A stretch of 64,000 nucleotides of DNA, from assembly GCA_037074765.1 (NCBI GenBank), contig JBAMDO010000141.1:62001-126000 (forward strand), given 5' to 3'. The position numbers were made by a program, and so were the translations under genes. The notes under the pieces were generated by a model that did no database searches, had not been told where the DNA came from, and was given only the letters and a program-made list of their open reading frames with translations. Positions 24,641 through 36,485 of the stretch are shown in pieces (the first letter of the stretch is position 1; each line of letters begins with the position of its first letter). Source of the DNA: Mansonella perstans (lineage: Eukaryota > Nematoda > Chromadorea > Rhabditida > Onchocercidae).

Positions 24641-27600
24641 AAAGTCTATTACTCCTTAATGGTCAAATTTTTCTTTAAAATGTGCATTTTTGTCGCTTTC
24701 AGATTCTTACTTAAATTTTATTAAATATGCAATCATTAAGTCAACATATTGATATGTATGTCTTATAATATGATATCAATGGGTTTGAAATCTGATATAA
24801 AGATTAAAATGAATGGAACATATAAATTTTCATCTTGAAAGGAAATCAATTGCGATGAAAGAACAAACAGTTATGAAATTCTTTTATAAACAAATTTTAC
24901 ACATTTACATCTTTTAGTAATTTGCGAATTTCAAAAAAAACTTTAAAAATTTTCAAATCAAAAATTACTTTAATTTTTGTTCAGTTCTGCACTTGTATAT
25001 TGCCAGTGTTTAAAATCTATCCAAATGAAAGGAAAAAAAACATTAGAAGGAAAAAGTGAGTAATTTAAAATAAAAATTGTTTATTTCAAGAAAAAAATCC
25101 ACGCTTCACTTAAACTTTCATTTTTAAATTTTCAATTCACGCAGAATTAATTTCAATGTGTTGTTTAACCAAATGTAAATTCAACTGAAGTTTTTCAGGG
25201 ACCTTACTTGAATTTGATTCATTTAACAAAAAAGCTCTCAAAAGATACCAAAAAATATTAAGGTTTTTGATTCAAATTTTTTATCTTTTTTATTTTTCTG
25301 TGATACTAGCAGAGGAGAACTGTGTAAACAATTAGTTTTATCGCCAAATGTGACATATGCATTAGCAAATTGGCAACCTTGCCAAGCTTAAAAATATTTC
25401 ATTATTCATTTATTTTTGTTGGTTCATTTTCATTATTCTTGAAAATCTTTATTATTCAAATTTGCTATTAAAATTTTTAGTATTTTAACTTGAAGATTTA
25501 ATTTTGTTTTAGATAAATTTGGAACATCTTAATTAATCATCCATTTTTCTGCTTGCACTTAAGTATTTCTATTAGTCAAGTCGTGCATATTTGTGTCAGC
25601 TATTTTTTGAAAAATTAAAAAAGCTAACATTTAATATAAAAAAATTTGAAGTAACCATATTTCTTTCTATTTGGTTTCTAATTTTTTCATTCCAATATTT
25701 TTTTACTTAATTTTTAAATTCCATTTTAATTTTTGATATTTTTTGGCATTGTTTTAATTTTTTAAACTTTTTTTCGATCATATTTTCTATTTTTTCGCCT
25801 TAATGCGAAAAAAAATTGGCAATATAACTCTGTGATCGTTTGAAACTTACGCATAAAATTTTGTTTGTCAGTCAAAGTGTTATCAGTAATTATTACTAAG
25901 AATCATTAGTGGTTATCAAAATGTAATTGTTTTTTCGTTCTTATCATTTTTCATCCACGTTTTTTTTCATTTTGTTACTGTTATCATCAATTTCTATTTC
26001 ATTTCTATTTTCTTTTTTTACTTTCCTTAAAATATTTAATGAAAGGAATGGATAAAAAAAAAAGTCAAAATTTTTCTTGCTTTTTTTTGTGTTAATTCTA
26101 TTCAATTAAGTTTTGTTTTGTTAAATTTTTTCTTATTTTCAACATCGCAGTAAAAAACTACCAATTAGTCTCAATTAATAGATCAGTCAATTTTGCTATC
26201 TTTCAACATTATACTATTTTCTTTTTGCTAAGGGAAAGAAAGTCTACAACATCAATTGCATGAAAGAATGAAATATTTTTTTGCTTTTTTAAGTGTTGAA
26301 TTGCGTGAGGCTTTTTTTGGAAATCATAAAAGTTTCCAAAAAAAAAACTTCGAAAATTTTTCTATTTATGCTTGAATGTTTAATTATTCCATCAGTATTT
26401 TTATACTGTAAAATAAATTACATTTTTTTGCGTTTTTTATTCAATTATTTATTGCTCTCTAAATTTTACAAAAAGAGAAATGAAAAGAAAAATACATCAG
26501 CGAAATATGCTTTCTTTTCTTCTTTTTTCAAGAGGACTTTTTAAGTTATTTCAGGCAAATTTATTCTTTTATTCGATACTGAAATGGACGCAATGATATT
26601 TCATCAGATATTTATGAAAGCTTCTGAAATATAAACTTTTTAAAATGAATTGTCAATCGTTGTTAAACTGATTAACATTTTTTTGAATTACGGAATAATT
26701 CCACAACGTTTATGTAAAGTAATTTTCGTTAGTTTTAATTATTTCGGTTCTATGTTTATTTTATAAGATAATTATCTAGTGCATAGTGAACTGATTAAAA
26801 GTAAAATTTTTGCTTTCCTAAAATTTGCTTTTCCTTTCATTATTTTATATTACAAACTGAAAAACTGCTATGATTGTTAAAATGATTGATACAACAACTT
26901 GATTACGAATGATTCTTTTAATTTATCATTTTGAACGATTCATAATGCCATTTTTCGAGTACTAAAAGTTTTGGTTTCAACCAGTTCCATACATATTTAA
27001 TTTAATATTGAAAAAGCTGTAAAAAGCGTGCAGTAAAGATACTCAGAGCAGTATTTGAAAGTGTAATTTGGAAAATTCCATTTTTTTTTTTCGTTTTTCG
27101 ATTGTAATAAATATTTTATGAATGAAAATTAATGTGAAAATGAGAGAATAAATAAATAGAATGGAATGATAGTGAGAAAATACATCCAAGGATTGTAAAT
27201 CTAATCATTAATCACTACCATTTCGATTATGGCATTTATTATTTATGACTTTTACTATTTCTGACATTTGACATCTGACATATTCAATATACTTTCACAG
27301 CTGCTTTTATTTCCAATTCCTTTTATTATTTTCATTTTCGATTTCTTTGCAACAATCATTCATAAATATTCTTTTTTTCGATCGCTTCTCCAGTTTCCTC
27401 TCTTCCTTGCTTTTCTCTACTCATTAATTGTAATATAAAATTTGTTCTTTGCATATGCAGACATAATTTTTGCAATTTATTTCTACCAAAAAAAACATCT
27501 GTTTATATGATAGCATATTTTAAATGTGTGACTTTGAAATTTAAATTTGCCGAATTAATTTTAAATTCGTCACACCTCATTTGAATACAAACACGTTATA

Positions 27601-29414
27601 TTCGACTTAAACATATCATTTTTAATTTAAATGTTTCATGTTTAATTTTAATTTAAATGATGCTACTTTTAGCATCTTTTATAAAATTTTTGAACATAGT
27701 TTTTATCATGTTAAACATATTAGATAGTTGCATTAATCCCAGTGATAGAATGGTGGTTGCATTAAGTCTTCGTAATAGGATAAAATAGTGATAAGAAAAC
27801 TTTTGACAAAGAAAGAAAGTGATAAGAAATTTTTAATAGCATAAGAAAGTAATAAAAAACTATCGAAATGATTTTTTTTCATGTCTTAGAATACAAACGT
27901 ACTATAAATTTTATTATTCTCAACCATTTAATTAGCCTTAATTAATCTTTTCTAAACAATATAGATTTATTATCAAAGAAAACTTATTAAACTTTACTAC
28001 AAAGCTTTTGGAAAATTTAAATGCTACCAATAGCTATCCCATAGCAAAACATTCGTGCAAAAGCCTATTCTGGATTATTGAAAGATTAAATTTAAGGATA
28101 CAGCTGTTTAATGGTAACTAGTATTAGTAGCAGCAGAAGAGGAGGAAGAGAATAGCACCGCTATTATTTTATTTCACTTTTCACTCATTTTAATCGTTAT
28201 TTATTTGTTTACTTTTTTCTTTTTTTTGCTCCTCCCATAATTTTTACATTTCTCTTTATTACATGTTTGTTATTTTATTTTTGTTTATTTTTCAACTCAT
28301 TTGTTCATTTACTTTGTTGTATTTCTACATATTCATTAACTTAAAGTTATATGCACATTTAATTAGTAATTTTAAAATGAATGTTTTCATTTTTTCTTTT
28401 GTTGCTTTAATTTAGGTACTTTTTTTGCTTTTATTTTTACCAAATTTTTCAACTGATTAGTACATTCATTTATTTCTCTTTTATTTATTTGCTTATTTAC
28501 ATTTATGTTTGTTTATTTACTTGCTAATTGGAAAAGTTTTAATTAGATGAAACAACGAATTTTTCCTATTTATTCCTTTCCGCGAAATATTCCGAAATGT
28601 ATTACATCTTTTGGTAAAACATAAATGCTTCTTACATTACTTTACGTTATTTAATTGCAATTTATTATTTGCTTTCTTTCATTTCAACAATATCTTTATT
28701 CATCCATCCATATCCATTCGCTTTTGATTTGTCTCTTTGTTTCGATGCAAAATTTCTTCAAGATAAAACTAAATTTTTATTTTTATTTTTTCTATTTCAT
28801 TCTTTTTTTTGCATCTTCTCTGGAAGTAAATAAACAAAAACTTCTAAATGAACGCATTTCAAAGCTTTAAAAAAAACAAATAATAATGAATGGAATGTAT
28901 CATTTTATTTTAATAAAATGTGCAGCAAAAAAAAAATCATTTTGTTATTTTTAGAAATTCATTCAATGCAATTTTTTTTTTGAATCTTTTTTAGTCATAC
29001 AAATAACTAATTGCTTTAAGTTTTCAATTAATGAAATGAAAACGAGAATTTGAAAAAAAAGAAGAGAGAAAAGAGGAAAAAAAAGATGAAAGGATTTGAG
29101 AAAAAGAACGATGAAAAAAGCCAAGTAAGAAAAAGCCATTTTTGGCCAGGGACAGGCTTGTTATAGTTGGACAACCAGTATTTTTTCAATTGCTTTCTTT
29201 TTCCTCTTTCTTTTTCTTCCTCTATCTATCACTTTCTTTTTTCTTTTCATTTTTTTTCTTTAACTTCTAATTTTTTAAATGATACTAAATAAGACAGATG
29301 CATCTATATTCTTTCATTCCAAACTTAATCAGCCTGAAAAAGATTTCATTGAATTGTTTTTAGCTTTTTAAAGATTTTATCATAGCAATAAATGCCTTTG
29401 GCAAAAGAATGTCT

Positions 29415-29440
29415 TCTCTCTCTCTCTCTCTCTCACTCTC
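29415..29440. repeat. (TC)n microsatellite
   Basis: About thirteen TC units, followed by an interrupted pyrimidine run. Confidence 0.85.
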
Positions 29441-30064
29441 TTTTTTTTCAACGGATAAGATAAAAGAATAAGCAATATCATTGGTAATATGTACCAAATG
29501 TTTGGGTCTAAAAAAAAGCAAAAAAAAAATTTTGTTTGTGTTATCTTAGCTTTATTTTCATTTATTAAAAAAAAAACTTTTTATTAAAATTTTTTTTCAA
29601 AAAAAAAGATAAATTATTTTTAATTACGATATAATTCTAACATGACGGGAGAGAGAAAACTGGTATCATTGCAGATTTTAATTAAATAAAAGGTTATAAC
29701 AGAAATTTTTTGTGAGATTAGTGGAAAAAATATATCCATAGTGAAATATCAGTAATTTTATTTCCTTACGCTGCTGCTAAAAATTGATATTCAATAATAG
29801 AGACAATGATAGCCTTTATATTGTCCAATTTTAATACAATGCTATTAAGATTGTTCGTTGAATATTTAGCAATAGTGATAGTAGCAGTGATTTTATGTAA
29901 TTAATATTACAAAGTTGATTGATTGAAGAATGTTAATTAAATTTTGTAAAGTTTGAACAAAGGGAATGATATTCATTTTTTTGTCTTTCTTATAAATAAT
30001 TTCGAAGGAACATTTCGACAATTTATAACCGTAAAATTTTATAAATAATGCAATAATTTAGGTA

Positions 30065-30957
30065 ATGTCTGCCGATTCTCAAGCGATACTTTGTTCACGT
30101 CCGTTAGCTGATATTCGCATTGAACAAGGTTATCACTTGGATCAATTACGATCAAAATTAATTGATCTCGATATGCGTGATTTAGTCCCACAGTTGGTTG
30201 CACGACACGTTTTACGTTCACAAGAAATGAGAGCAGTGTATTCCGTGGTTACATTTCTGAATCTTTCTTTTTTTTTTAAATTCTTTTTCAATTTTAAATA
30301 TTTCAAATTTTATTTATGTGCAGGCTATTTATTAAAATAAATTTTCAAACTGAATTTTTGCTACTTTCGAATAAATTTACATCGGCGAGCATCAATTCTT
30401 ATTACCTATTTCATATTTGGTAATTTTTAATAAAATTAATACTTTTAATGACTTTTCTTTCTGATTTCCGGTTAAACGACAAATTTTACTGTTCCTCTGC
30501 ATTGAAGTTCACGAGAAAAATAAAAACTCATGTTATTTTGAAATTTTTTAGAGGAATTTTGGGAATTCCCATGAGTTAATAGAATTTTTCCCGTTAATCA
30601 CATTTTTATACGATATTTTTAACTTTAATATACTTTAACGTTAGAAGTAAGAATCGAATGAACCGTTATTTACAAAAGTACAAACCAATAGCATCATTTA
30701 CCTGTTTGCTTGTTTTCTCTTTAAATTTGAGGTTCATTTCTTCTCTTCTGGATTTCATTTCATAAAAACTAACATAATTAATTATTACTTACGATCAGGT
30801 AAAACGTGAAGAGCAAGTTGATAAGTTGATTGAAATACTCAAAACGAAAAATCATTGGCTTGGACCACTAATCGATACACTGATAAGGAATGGACGCGCC
30901 ACACTAGCAAAAGAACTATTGGCAATAAGTGGCACAAAAACTAACAAATCTATTTGA
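30065..30957 (+). CDS. CARD-only protein, 109 aa, 2 exons
   Basis: A caspase recruitment domain mediates homotypic binding in apoptosome or inflammasome-like complexes. Exons 30065-30235 and 30799-30957 join in phase 0. An AATTTAG acceptor ends three bases before the ATG, suggesting trans-splicing. Residues 20-105 form a six-helix CARD pattern: HLDQLRSKLIDLDMRDLVPQ for helices 1-2, ARHVLRSQEMRAVKREEQVD for helices 2-4, and LGPLIDTLIRNGRATLAKEL for helices 5-6. The LGPLID segment closely resembles the CED-4 CARD as I know it. The protein stops directly after the domain, and no caspase or NB-ARC coding follows downstream. It could be a free adaptor or decoy, or a truncated relative of CED-3 or CED-4. 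Confidence 0.8.
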
Positions 30958-31919
30958 TTTCCCAATTTTTCGATTTAAATTTCATTTTAAATGACATATT
31001 TGTTAGCAATAATAATCAAAATTTTTTTTACATATTTGTTAGCAATAATAATCAAAATTTCAAGAAACTGAAAAATGTTTTGTCCTAATGATGACGATTT
31101 TGTTATAACAGTATCCATTCCTTTTTTTGATTTAAATAAATATATTTTTAATTTTCTCCGCAATACAATTGGCAACGATTATTTTTTGCCTTCTTTTTCC
31201 ATTTTAAATTTGCTTTATTTCTAAATTGCTATTTAATTACTTTATGAACAGATGTTGCATCGATATCAAATTTTTTAAATTTTTGCACTTTTTTTATAAA
31301 ATCAAAACCTTCGTTTTACTTTTAAACTTGAAAAATTATTTATTTAACATGGATTTTTCGGAGCAATCTTATCTTTCCATTCATTTTCTGAAAATTTTTC
31401 TAATCTGTATAATTTAAAAAAAAAATTGCTCGAATTTTTCTTTCTTACTTTTTCTCATTTTACATTATTGATGGAATAAAATATTAATAAATTATATTGG
31501 AGCGAATCTGTTGCTGCAATAAAAATTTTTTCATACCTGAAACTATCCACACACACACAACCAATTCCCAATGCAAGTATTATCGCTTGTAAAATTGACA
31601 GATTTCATAAACAATAATTTTTCAATCTTTGGCCAGTTATTTCAAAATGTGCTCATGGATGTAAAAAATATTTCGATTTTTCAAAAAAAAAAAAAAATTC
31701 GAAAAAGCAGAAATGATCAAAAATTGTTTTGTTTGGAAAGCCCAGAGCTCGGGCTGGAGATGAGCATGAAAAAATTTGAGGGACTGATCTTACCGCCTGG
31801 GCTTCGTCAGATGGACGAGATTGATGTTGAGAGAGAGAGAGTTATATTATTGAAGAGCTAATTATACAAATATGTCTTCGAAATTTATCCGAAATTTCTT
31901 ATTGCATATTTTTGTATTT
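30958..31919. other. Intergenic region downstream of the CARD gene
   Basis: A 36-bp unit is repeated twice at 30994-31060. A less AT-rich stretch at 31735-31861 is open on plus and coding-like (ending EIDVERERVILLKS and a stop), but no acceptor or upstream partner exon could be assigned; it may be a terminal exon or chance. The rest is AT-rich without signal. Confidence 0.45.
30994..31060. repeat. 36-bp tandem duplication
   Basis: ACATATTTGTTAGCAATAAT and its following bases occur at 30994 and again at 31030, just after the CARD gene stop codon, in its likely 3' UTR or immediate flank. Confidence 0.85.
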
Positions 31920-32435
31920 TTTCTTATCAAAAATTTAATGTCTCACTCATCTTTTCTATTTCTATTTTCTTGGATTGTTCCACTTTCACTGCTGTAAAAG
32001 AAGCAGTGCAACTAATTGTGCTGAAAAAGTGTTCAAATTTAAGATTGGATGTTAAATTAACCAATTGACTTAAATTAATTTTGAAAATAATTTTAAATAA
32101 ATATAATTAACTCGAAAATTATTACTACCGCAAGTGAATAAGTTTTTTAGTATTTCAAAATAATTTAAATTATTTTTCAGCAAATAATTTTCATCCTTCA
32201 CTTACTCAGTGTGCTATATCAACTCCAGTTTTCATTCAAATTTTGGAAATGTTCGATTTAAAGTTATTGGAATAAATTCATTTGTTCCTCATTGCAAAGA
32301 TTTAGAATAAATCTGGATTCTTCGGCGCTCATCAAAAATGATTGAGATGTTCGAGGTTGTGGTGAACATTTTTTCTGATAGCGACTGTTACTATTAATTA
32401 CTGCTTAATATTTTCATGAATCTCATATTATCAAA
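31920..32435 (-). repeat. Inverted copy of the coiled-coil gene's first-exon segment
   Basis: The reverse complement of this stretch matches 35965-36485, the segment that contains the first exon of the coiled-coil gene at 36412. In this copy the start codon is GTG instead of ATG and the reading frame ends early, so it is a dead exon. Similarity is clear along the full length but with many substitutions and small gaps. Confidence 0.8.
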
Positions 32436-32526
32436 GAAATTAATGAAAATGATTGACAAACTAACTGATAAATTTACATAAAAACTTCCAAGTTTTTTCT
32501 GTAATATATTCACTTCAAACTTTATT

Positions 32527-33640
32527 ATAATTTGATAGTTTTTAACTATTAGATTGTTAATTTAAAAAAGAACTTGTGCTACTTTTTTCCTTTTCTCTTT
32601 TAAAAAAAGTTTTAATCCCCCGTAAAGTTTTCAGAAATTTCTGTTCCAAATTAAGGCTTTTGTTGCAAAATTGCAATCCTTTGAAAAATTTTGTGTTTAC
32701 AAGCGTGTGAAGAAGTCAAATGAAGCTGTCAAAAAATTGAAAAATCATTTCTACAAATTAAGCAGGAAAATTAGAACTGCAACGGATGCTGCTGTTCGAA
32801 ATGCAGATGTCATAAACAGGACAGTGGATGTATTCCCCGCTGCAGAAACGGCTCGTAGCGTAAATTTCCATTCTGTTAATTGTATTCACAAGTTTGAACC
32901 ATGGCGGGAATCAGTTATCAAAGATAGCATTGATTATGAGGATTTCCAGTAACGATGAATCAATGCTTAGCGCCAATCTGTCATTAAAGTTAACTGCTTC
33001 AGCAAATATGAACCTTTCTCGAGATAATGTAATTAATATTGCAGAAGGTGTCATAATTTCATTCAGTATTCTGCAGTTGCAGCAAAAAAAAAGGAAAAAA
33101 GTTTTTCAAGAAGAATTTTGTTAAATTTCCCTCATTTCAATGCTTTAAAAAAATTGTGAATTTTCCTATTTTCAGAAGTTTAAAAGTATTAGTGGATATG
33201 AATGAAGAGGCAAAAAAAATTGAAGAGCAACTTTTTGCATTCAGAAAACTAAATCGTCGCAAAAATTAATGTAGAAATATACCGTTGTTCTATCATTTAG
33301 CAAGGCTAATTTAAACTTTCAATTAGTTTCATATTGCACTTCTGTTAATAACGAATAGTAAACTGTAAGAATAATAGTTGAAAATTTTTAGCATTTCTAA
33401 CAATATTTGCCGTAATTTTACTTGTATTAGTTGTAATTATTAAAAAGTTGTGAAGAAACGAACTAATGAAGCCATGGATCATTATCGTGATATAGCACAT
33501 GATTGCCGTGAGAAGATTGAAACAGTGGAAATTCTTCAAAATGAAGTAAGTCTTTATCCAATTTCAAAACAGAATGTTTCTTTGACAAATTGCTTTATTG
33601 AAATAAAAAGTAAGCATTGTGAATAAATGGATTAATTGAT
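32527..33640 (+). repeat. Direct duplication, copy 1 (copy 2 at 35440-37250)
   Basis: This block and 35440 to about 37250 share exons and introns in the same order and orientation. Copy 2 carries about 690 extra bases (35945-36632), and that extra part is what occurs inverted at 31920-32435 beside copy 1. Exon-bearing parts are nearly identical, so the duplication is recent. Confidence 0.85.
32635..33545 (+). pseudogene. Broken copy of the coiled-coil gene
   Basis: Exon-like blocks match copy 2: 32635-32948 (alternative 5' exon), 33176-33269 and about 33448-33545. In the middle exon a one-base insertion relative to copy 2, just before the AAATCGTCGC string, shifts the frame to an early TAA at 33267-33269. 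The third block keeps its GTAAGT donor, but its 5' junction is altered (one base fewer than copy 2), which breaks phase. The ATG-bearing exon is absent in this position and lies inverted upstream at 31920-32435. It is therefore unlikely to make the full protein, although a short product ending at the early stop is conceivable. Confidence 0.65.
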
Positions 33641-35439
33641 TAGATGTTAATCATAAAGCGAAAAGTAATTGATGGAATAAGATAAAAATTGTTTTTTTTT
33701 TTTCTCATGGAATATAGAGATGATGGCTTTACATTAGTGTGTAAATGATTCTGAAAGATAATATTAGATACTTCAAGGAAATCAAGTCTTTCTATTCGTA
33801 TTGTTAAATTGCTAATAATGGGGAGAGATTACTTGTCGCCATTTATATACAGATGGTGACAGTTTCTTTAAGTAAAAATAATTTAAATTGTACTGTTCGT
33901 TCTCAATTCTTCTTTTAGCTTCCGATTGAATTTTAATGAGAAAAATTATTTTACATAATGAAATGTTACTTCTATAGGAAAAAAAAAAAAATTTTACCTA
34001 ATTTCCTAATTTTCAAAGGATAAAACTATCCTATTTCTCTTAATTGAATTTCTTTCCCTTTCCTTTGCTATACAAATTATTGTATTTACCACAAAGGGTA
34101 AAAATTTTTTCACATTTCACAATACTGATTTTGGCAGAAATCTGAATTCTAACATATATAATCTACATATATATATCTATATATAGAAACTCGAAGAGAA
34201 TTTGATCAAGTTTCTAAATAAGTATTTTGATTGTATATTATGTCTAACATCTCATAAGCATAATATCCATTTGGTATTGATTTTAATATCAGTATGCAAT
34301 TGCTCTCGAAATTCAGACCTCTTCTGTATATATTAAGCATCCTTTTACACTGGCACTGTATCCAATTTGATTAGTAATGCTACTCTGAATGCGCACTCTA
34401 TTTAGATTATTTTTCGCTATTTACAGCTTCAATCCCGACAAAGAATTTTTAATACATTCCCATTTTTTTATTAATTCCAGCTTACAATCATCATCATGGA
34501 CCCAACTACTCATTGCTATTGCCAGTTTTATCGTTTTGTAATAATGTTTGATGAAATAATTATTGGTTTTCATATTCTTTTGTTGAACGAATTAATCGCC
34601 GCAAGCATTCGAGGATTTCTTCTACCAACGAATAGTTTTTACTGAATTATCTGCTATCTTAAATAGTTAAATTAGTTAAATAGAATCAGTTATCTTAAAT
34701 CAAAATCTTAAATTATTCATGAGTTACAATATTCTAAAATTAATTATTTATTTGATCTCTTAAACAATTTTCATTCAACTTTTTGATTGTATTCAGGAAT
34801 ATTGAAATTTTTATTGACTGCACCGAAACGCCGTTTTTTTAATTGTCCAGATTCTACAATGGGTTTGATAATTCTTGAAAAAAAAAAATGAAATTTCCGT
34901 AAACTGTTCAAAGAGAGGTCGTTAAATGGTACATTCTACTGTTGCAAGATTTTTGAGGAAGTAAATTATAATTTTTTATTTAATAAATTTGTACTAGATG
35001 GATTTTTTGAATATTCATAAATAAAATTCATAAATATATGTGCAGTATTAATGATATAATCATTTAAAGCACTGATAAACAATTTAGAAAAGCGGCTGTC
35101 ATTGCGAAAACAGTGTAGTATTTGATGTTACTTAAACAATGTTTTGCAGTTATGGATGAGGATGTTACTTAAACAATGTTTTGCAGTTATGGATGAGTTT
35201 TGTAAATAAATGAAGAACTTTTTCAAAAACAAAAAATTTGTAGATTTTTCTTACAAAGTTAGTTTAAAATACTTCATAAAGTGTAGAAATTAAACTAAAA
35301 CTTGGGTCGTATCAGTTATCAAATAATGCCAAAAGATTGATGTGTTTTGTAGATGTCCAAAAAGACAGAAGATATTCGAGCGCTGAAGTTAAAAAAATCT
35401 GACAAGTTTCTTTCATATATTATATTTTTCCTGAAATAA
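33641..35439. other. Spacer between the two duplicated blocks
   Basis: No gene can be supported. It contains AT-rich sequence, a TA-rich stretch near 34150-34190 and a 37-bp tandem duplication at 35124-35197 that repeats a TTTTGCAG acceptor-like site followed by ATGGATGAG. No coding exon follows either copy. Confidence 0.5.
35124..35197. repeat. 37-bp tandem duplication, two copies
   Basis: GATGTTACTTAAACAATGTT and the next 17 bases are repeated exactly, at 35124 and 35161. The unit includes TTTTGCAG, which would look like a splice acceptor, but both following frames stop at once. Confidence 0.9.
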
Positions 35440-35547
35440 TTAATTTGATAGTTTTTAACTATTAGATTGTTAATTTAAAAAAGGACTTGTGCTACTTTTT
35501 TCGTTTTCTCTTTTAAAAAAAGTTTTAATCTCTCGTAAAGCTTTCAG

Positions 35548-35861
35548 AAATTTCTGTTCCAAATTAAGACTTTTGTTGCAAAATTGCAATTCTTTGAGAA
35601 ATTTTGTGTTTACAAGCGTGTGAAGAAGTCAAATGAAGCAGTCAAAAAATTGAAAAATCATTTCTACAAATTAAGCAGGAAAATTAGAACTGCAACGGAT
35701 GCTGCTGTTCGAAATGCAGATGTCATAAACAGGACAGTGGATGTATTACCCACTGCAGAAACGGCTCGTAGCGTAAATTTCCATTCTGTTAATTGTATTC
35801 ACAAGTTTGAACCATGGCGGGAATCAGTTATCAAAGATAGCATTGATTATGAGGATTTCCA
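35548..35861 (+). other. Putative alternative 5' exon, 104 codons, copy 2
   Basis: It is bounded by a CTTTCAG acceptor and a CA|GTAACG donor and is open throughout in phase 0. It encodes a basic helical segment (KRVKKSNEAVKKLKNHFYKL) followed by an acidic end. The near-identical exon in copy 1 differs by only a few codons. The donor has the same phase 2 as the ATG exon at 36412, so both could join exon 36780. It has no in-frame ATG, so an upstream start exon would be needed; none was found. Confidence 0.5.
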
Positions 35862-35964
35862 GTAACGATGAATCAATGCTTAGCGCCAATCTGTCATTAA
35901 CGTTAACTGCTTCAGCAAATATGAACCTTTCTCGAGATAATGTGCAGTCATTCATTATTTTCTT

Positions 35965-36485
35965 TCATAACATGAGAATTCATGAAAATATTAAGCAGTA
36001 ATAAGCAGTCAACAATCGCTATCAGATCATTCATTACAGTCTCGAACAGTATTGATGAGCACCGAAGATATCCAGGGTTTATTCTAAACCTTAGTAATAA
36101 AAAACAAATAATTTATTCAAATAGCTTTAAATCGAACATTTGCAAGGAGTATGATAAATAAAAAATATGAGTGAAATCCAAAATTGTTACAAAAGACTGA
36201 GTAAGTGAAAGATGAAAATTATTTGATTCGAAAGCAATTTAAATTATTTTGAAATATAAGAACTTTACTTGTTTTAGTAATATTTTCGAGTCTTTTGTAT
36301 TTATTAAAAATTGTTTTTAAAACCAAATCAAGTTAATCAGTTAATTTAACATTCAATCTTGAATTTGAACACTTTTCCGCTCAATTAATTGAGCCTGCTG
36401 CATTTACAGCAATGAAAATGGAACAACCCGAGGAAGTAGAAATGGAAAATTTGAGTGATACAGAGATCGAAAAACAACTTGCATC
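35965..36485 (+). repeat. Segment matched in inverted orientation at 31920-32435
   Basis: This is the forward arm of an inverted repeat pair separated by about 3.5 kb. It holds the promoter-proximal region and most of the first coding exon of the coiled-coil gene at 36412. Confidence 0.8.

Larger units (their letters stand above)
20280..30060. other. Ten-kilobase AT-rich region with no supportable gene
   Basis: I see no exon series with consistent splice phase on either strand. Content is homopolymer runs, short degenerate trinucleotide tracts (21720-21960 and 24425-24640), three irregular GCATGC-containing segments near 20880-21030, and a TC microsatellite at 29415-29440. Short open frames here are hydrophobic or Asn/Ile-rich translations of AT tracts. 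Distant regulatory elements cannot be judged from sequence alone. Confidence 0.5.

Noticed and set aside
30958..31919. Caspase or NB-ARC exons continuing the CARD gene
   Set aside because: No catalytic QACRG-like motif or P-loop motif appears in any frame, and the CARD frame closes with TGA at 30957.
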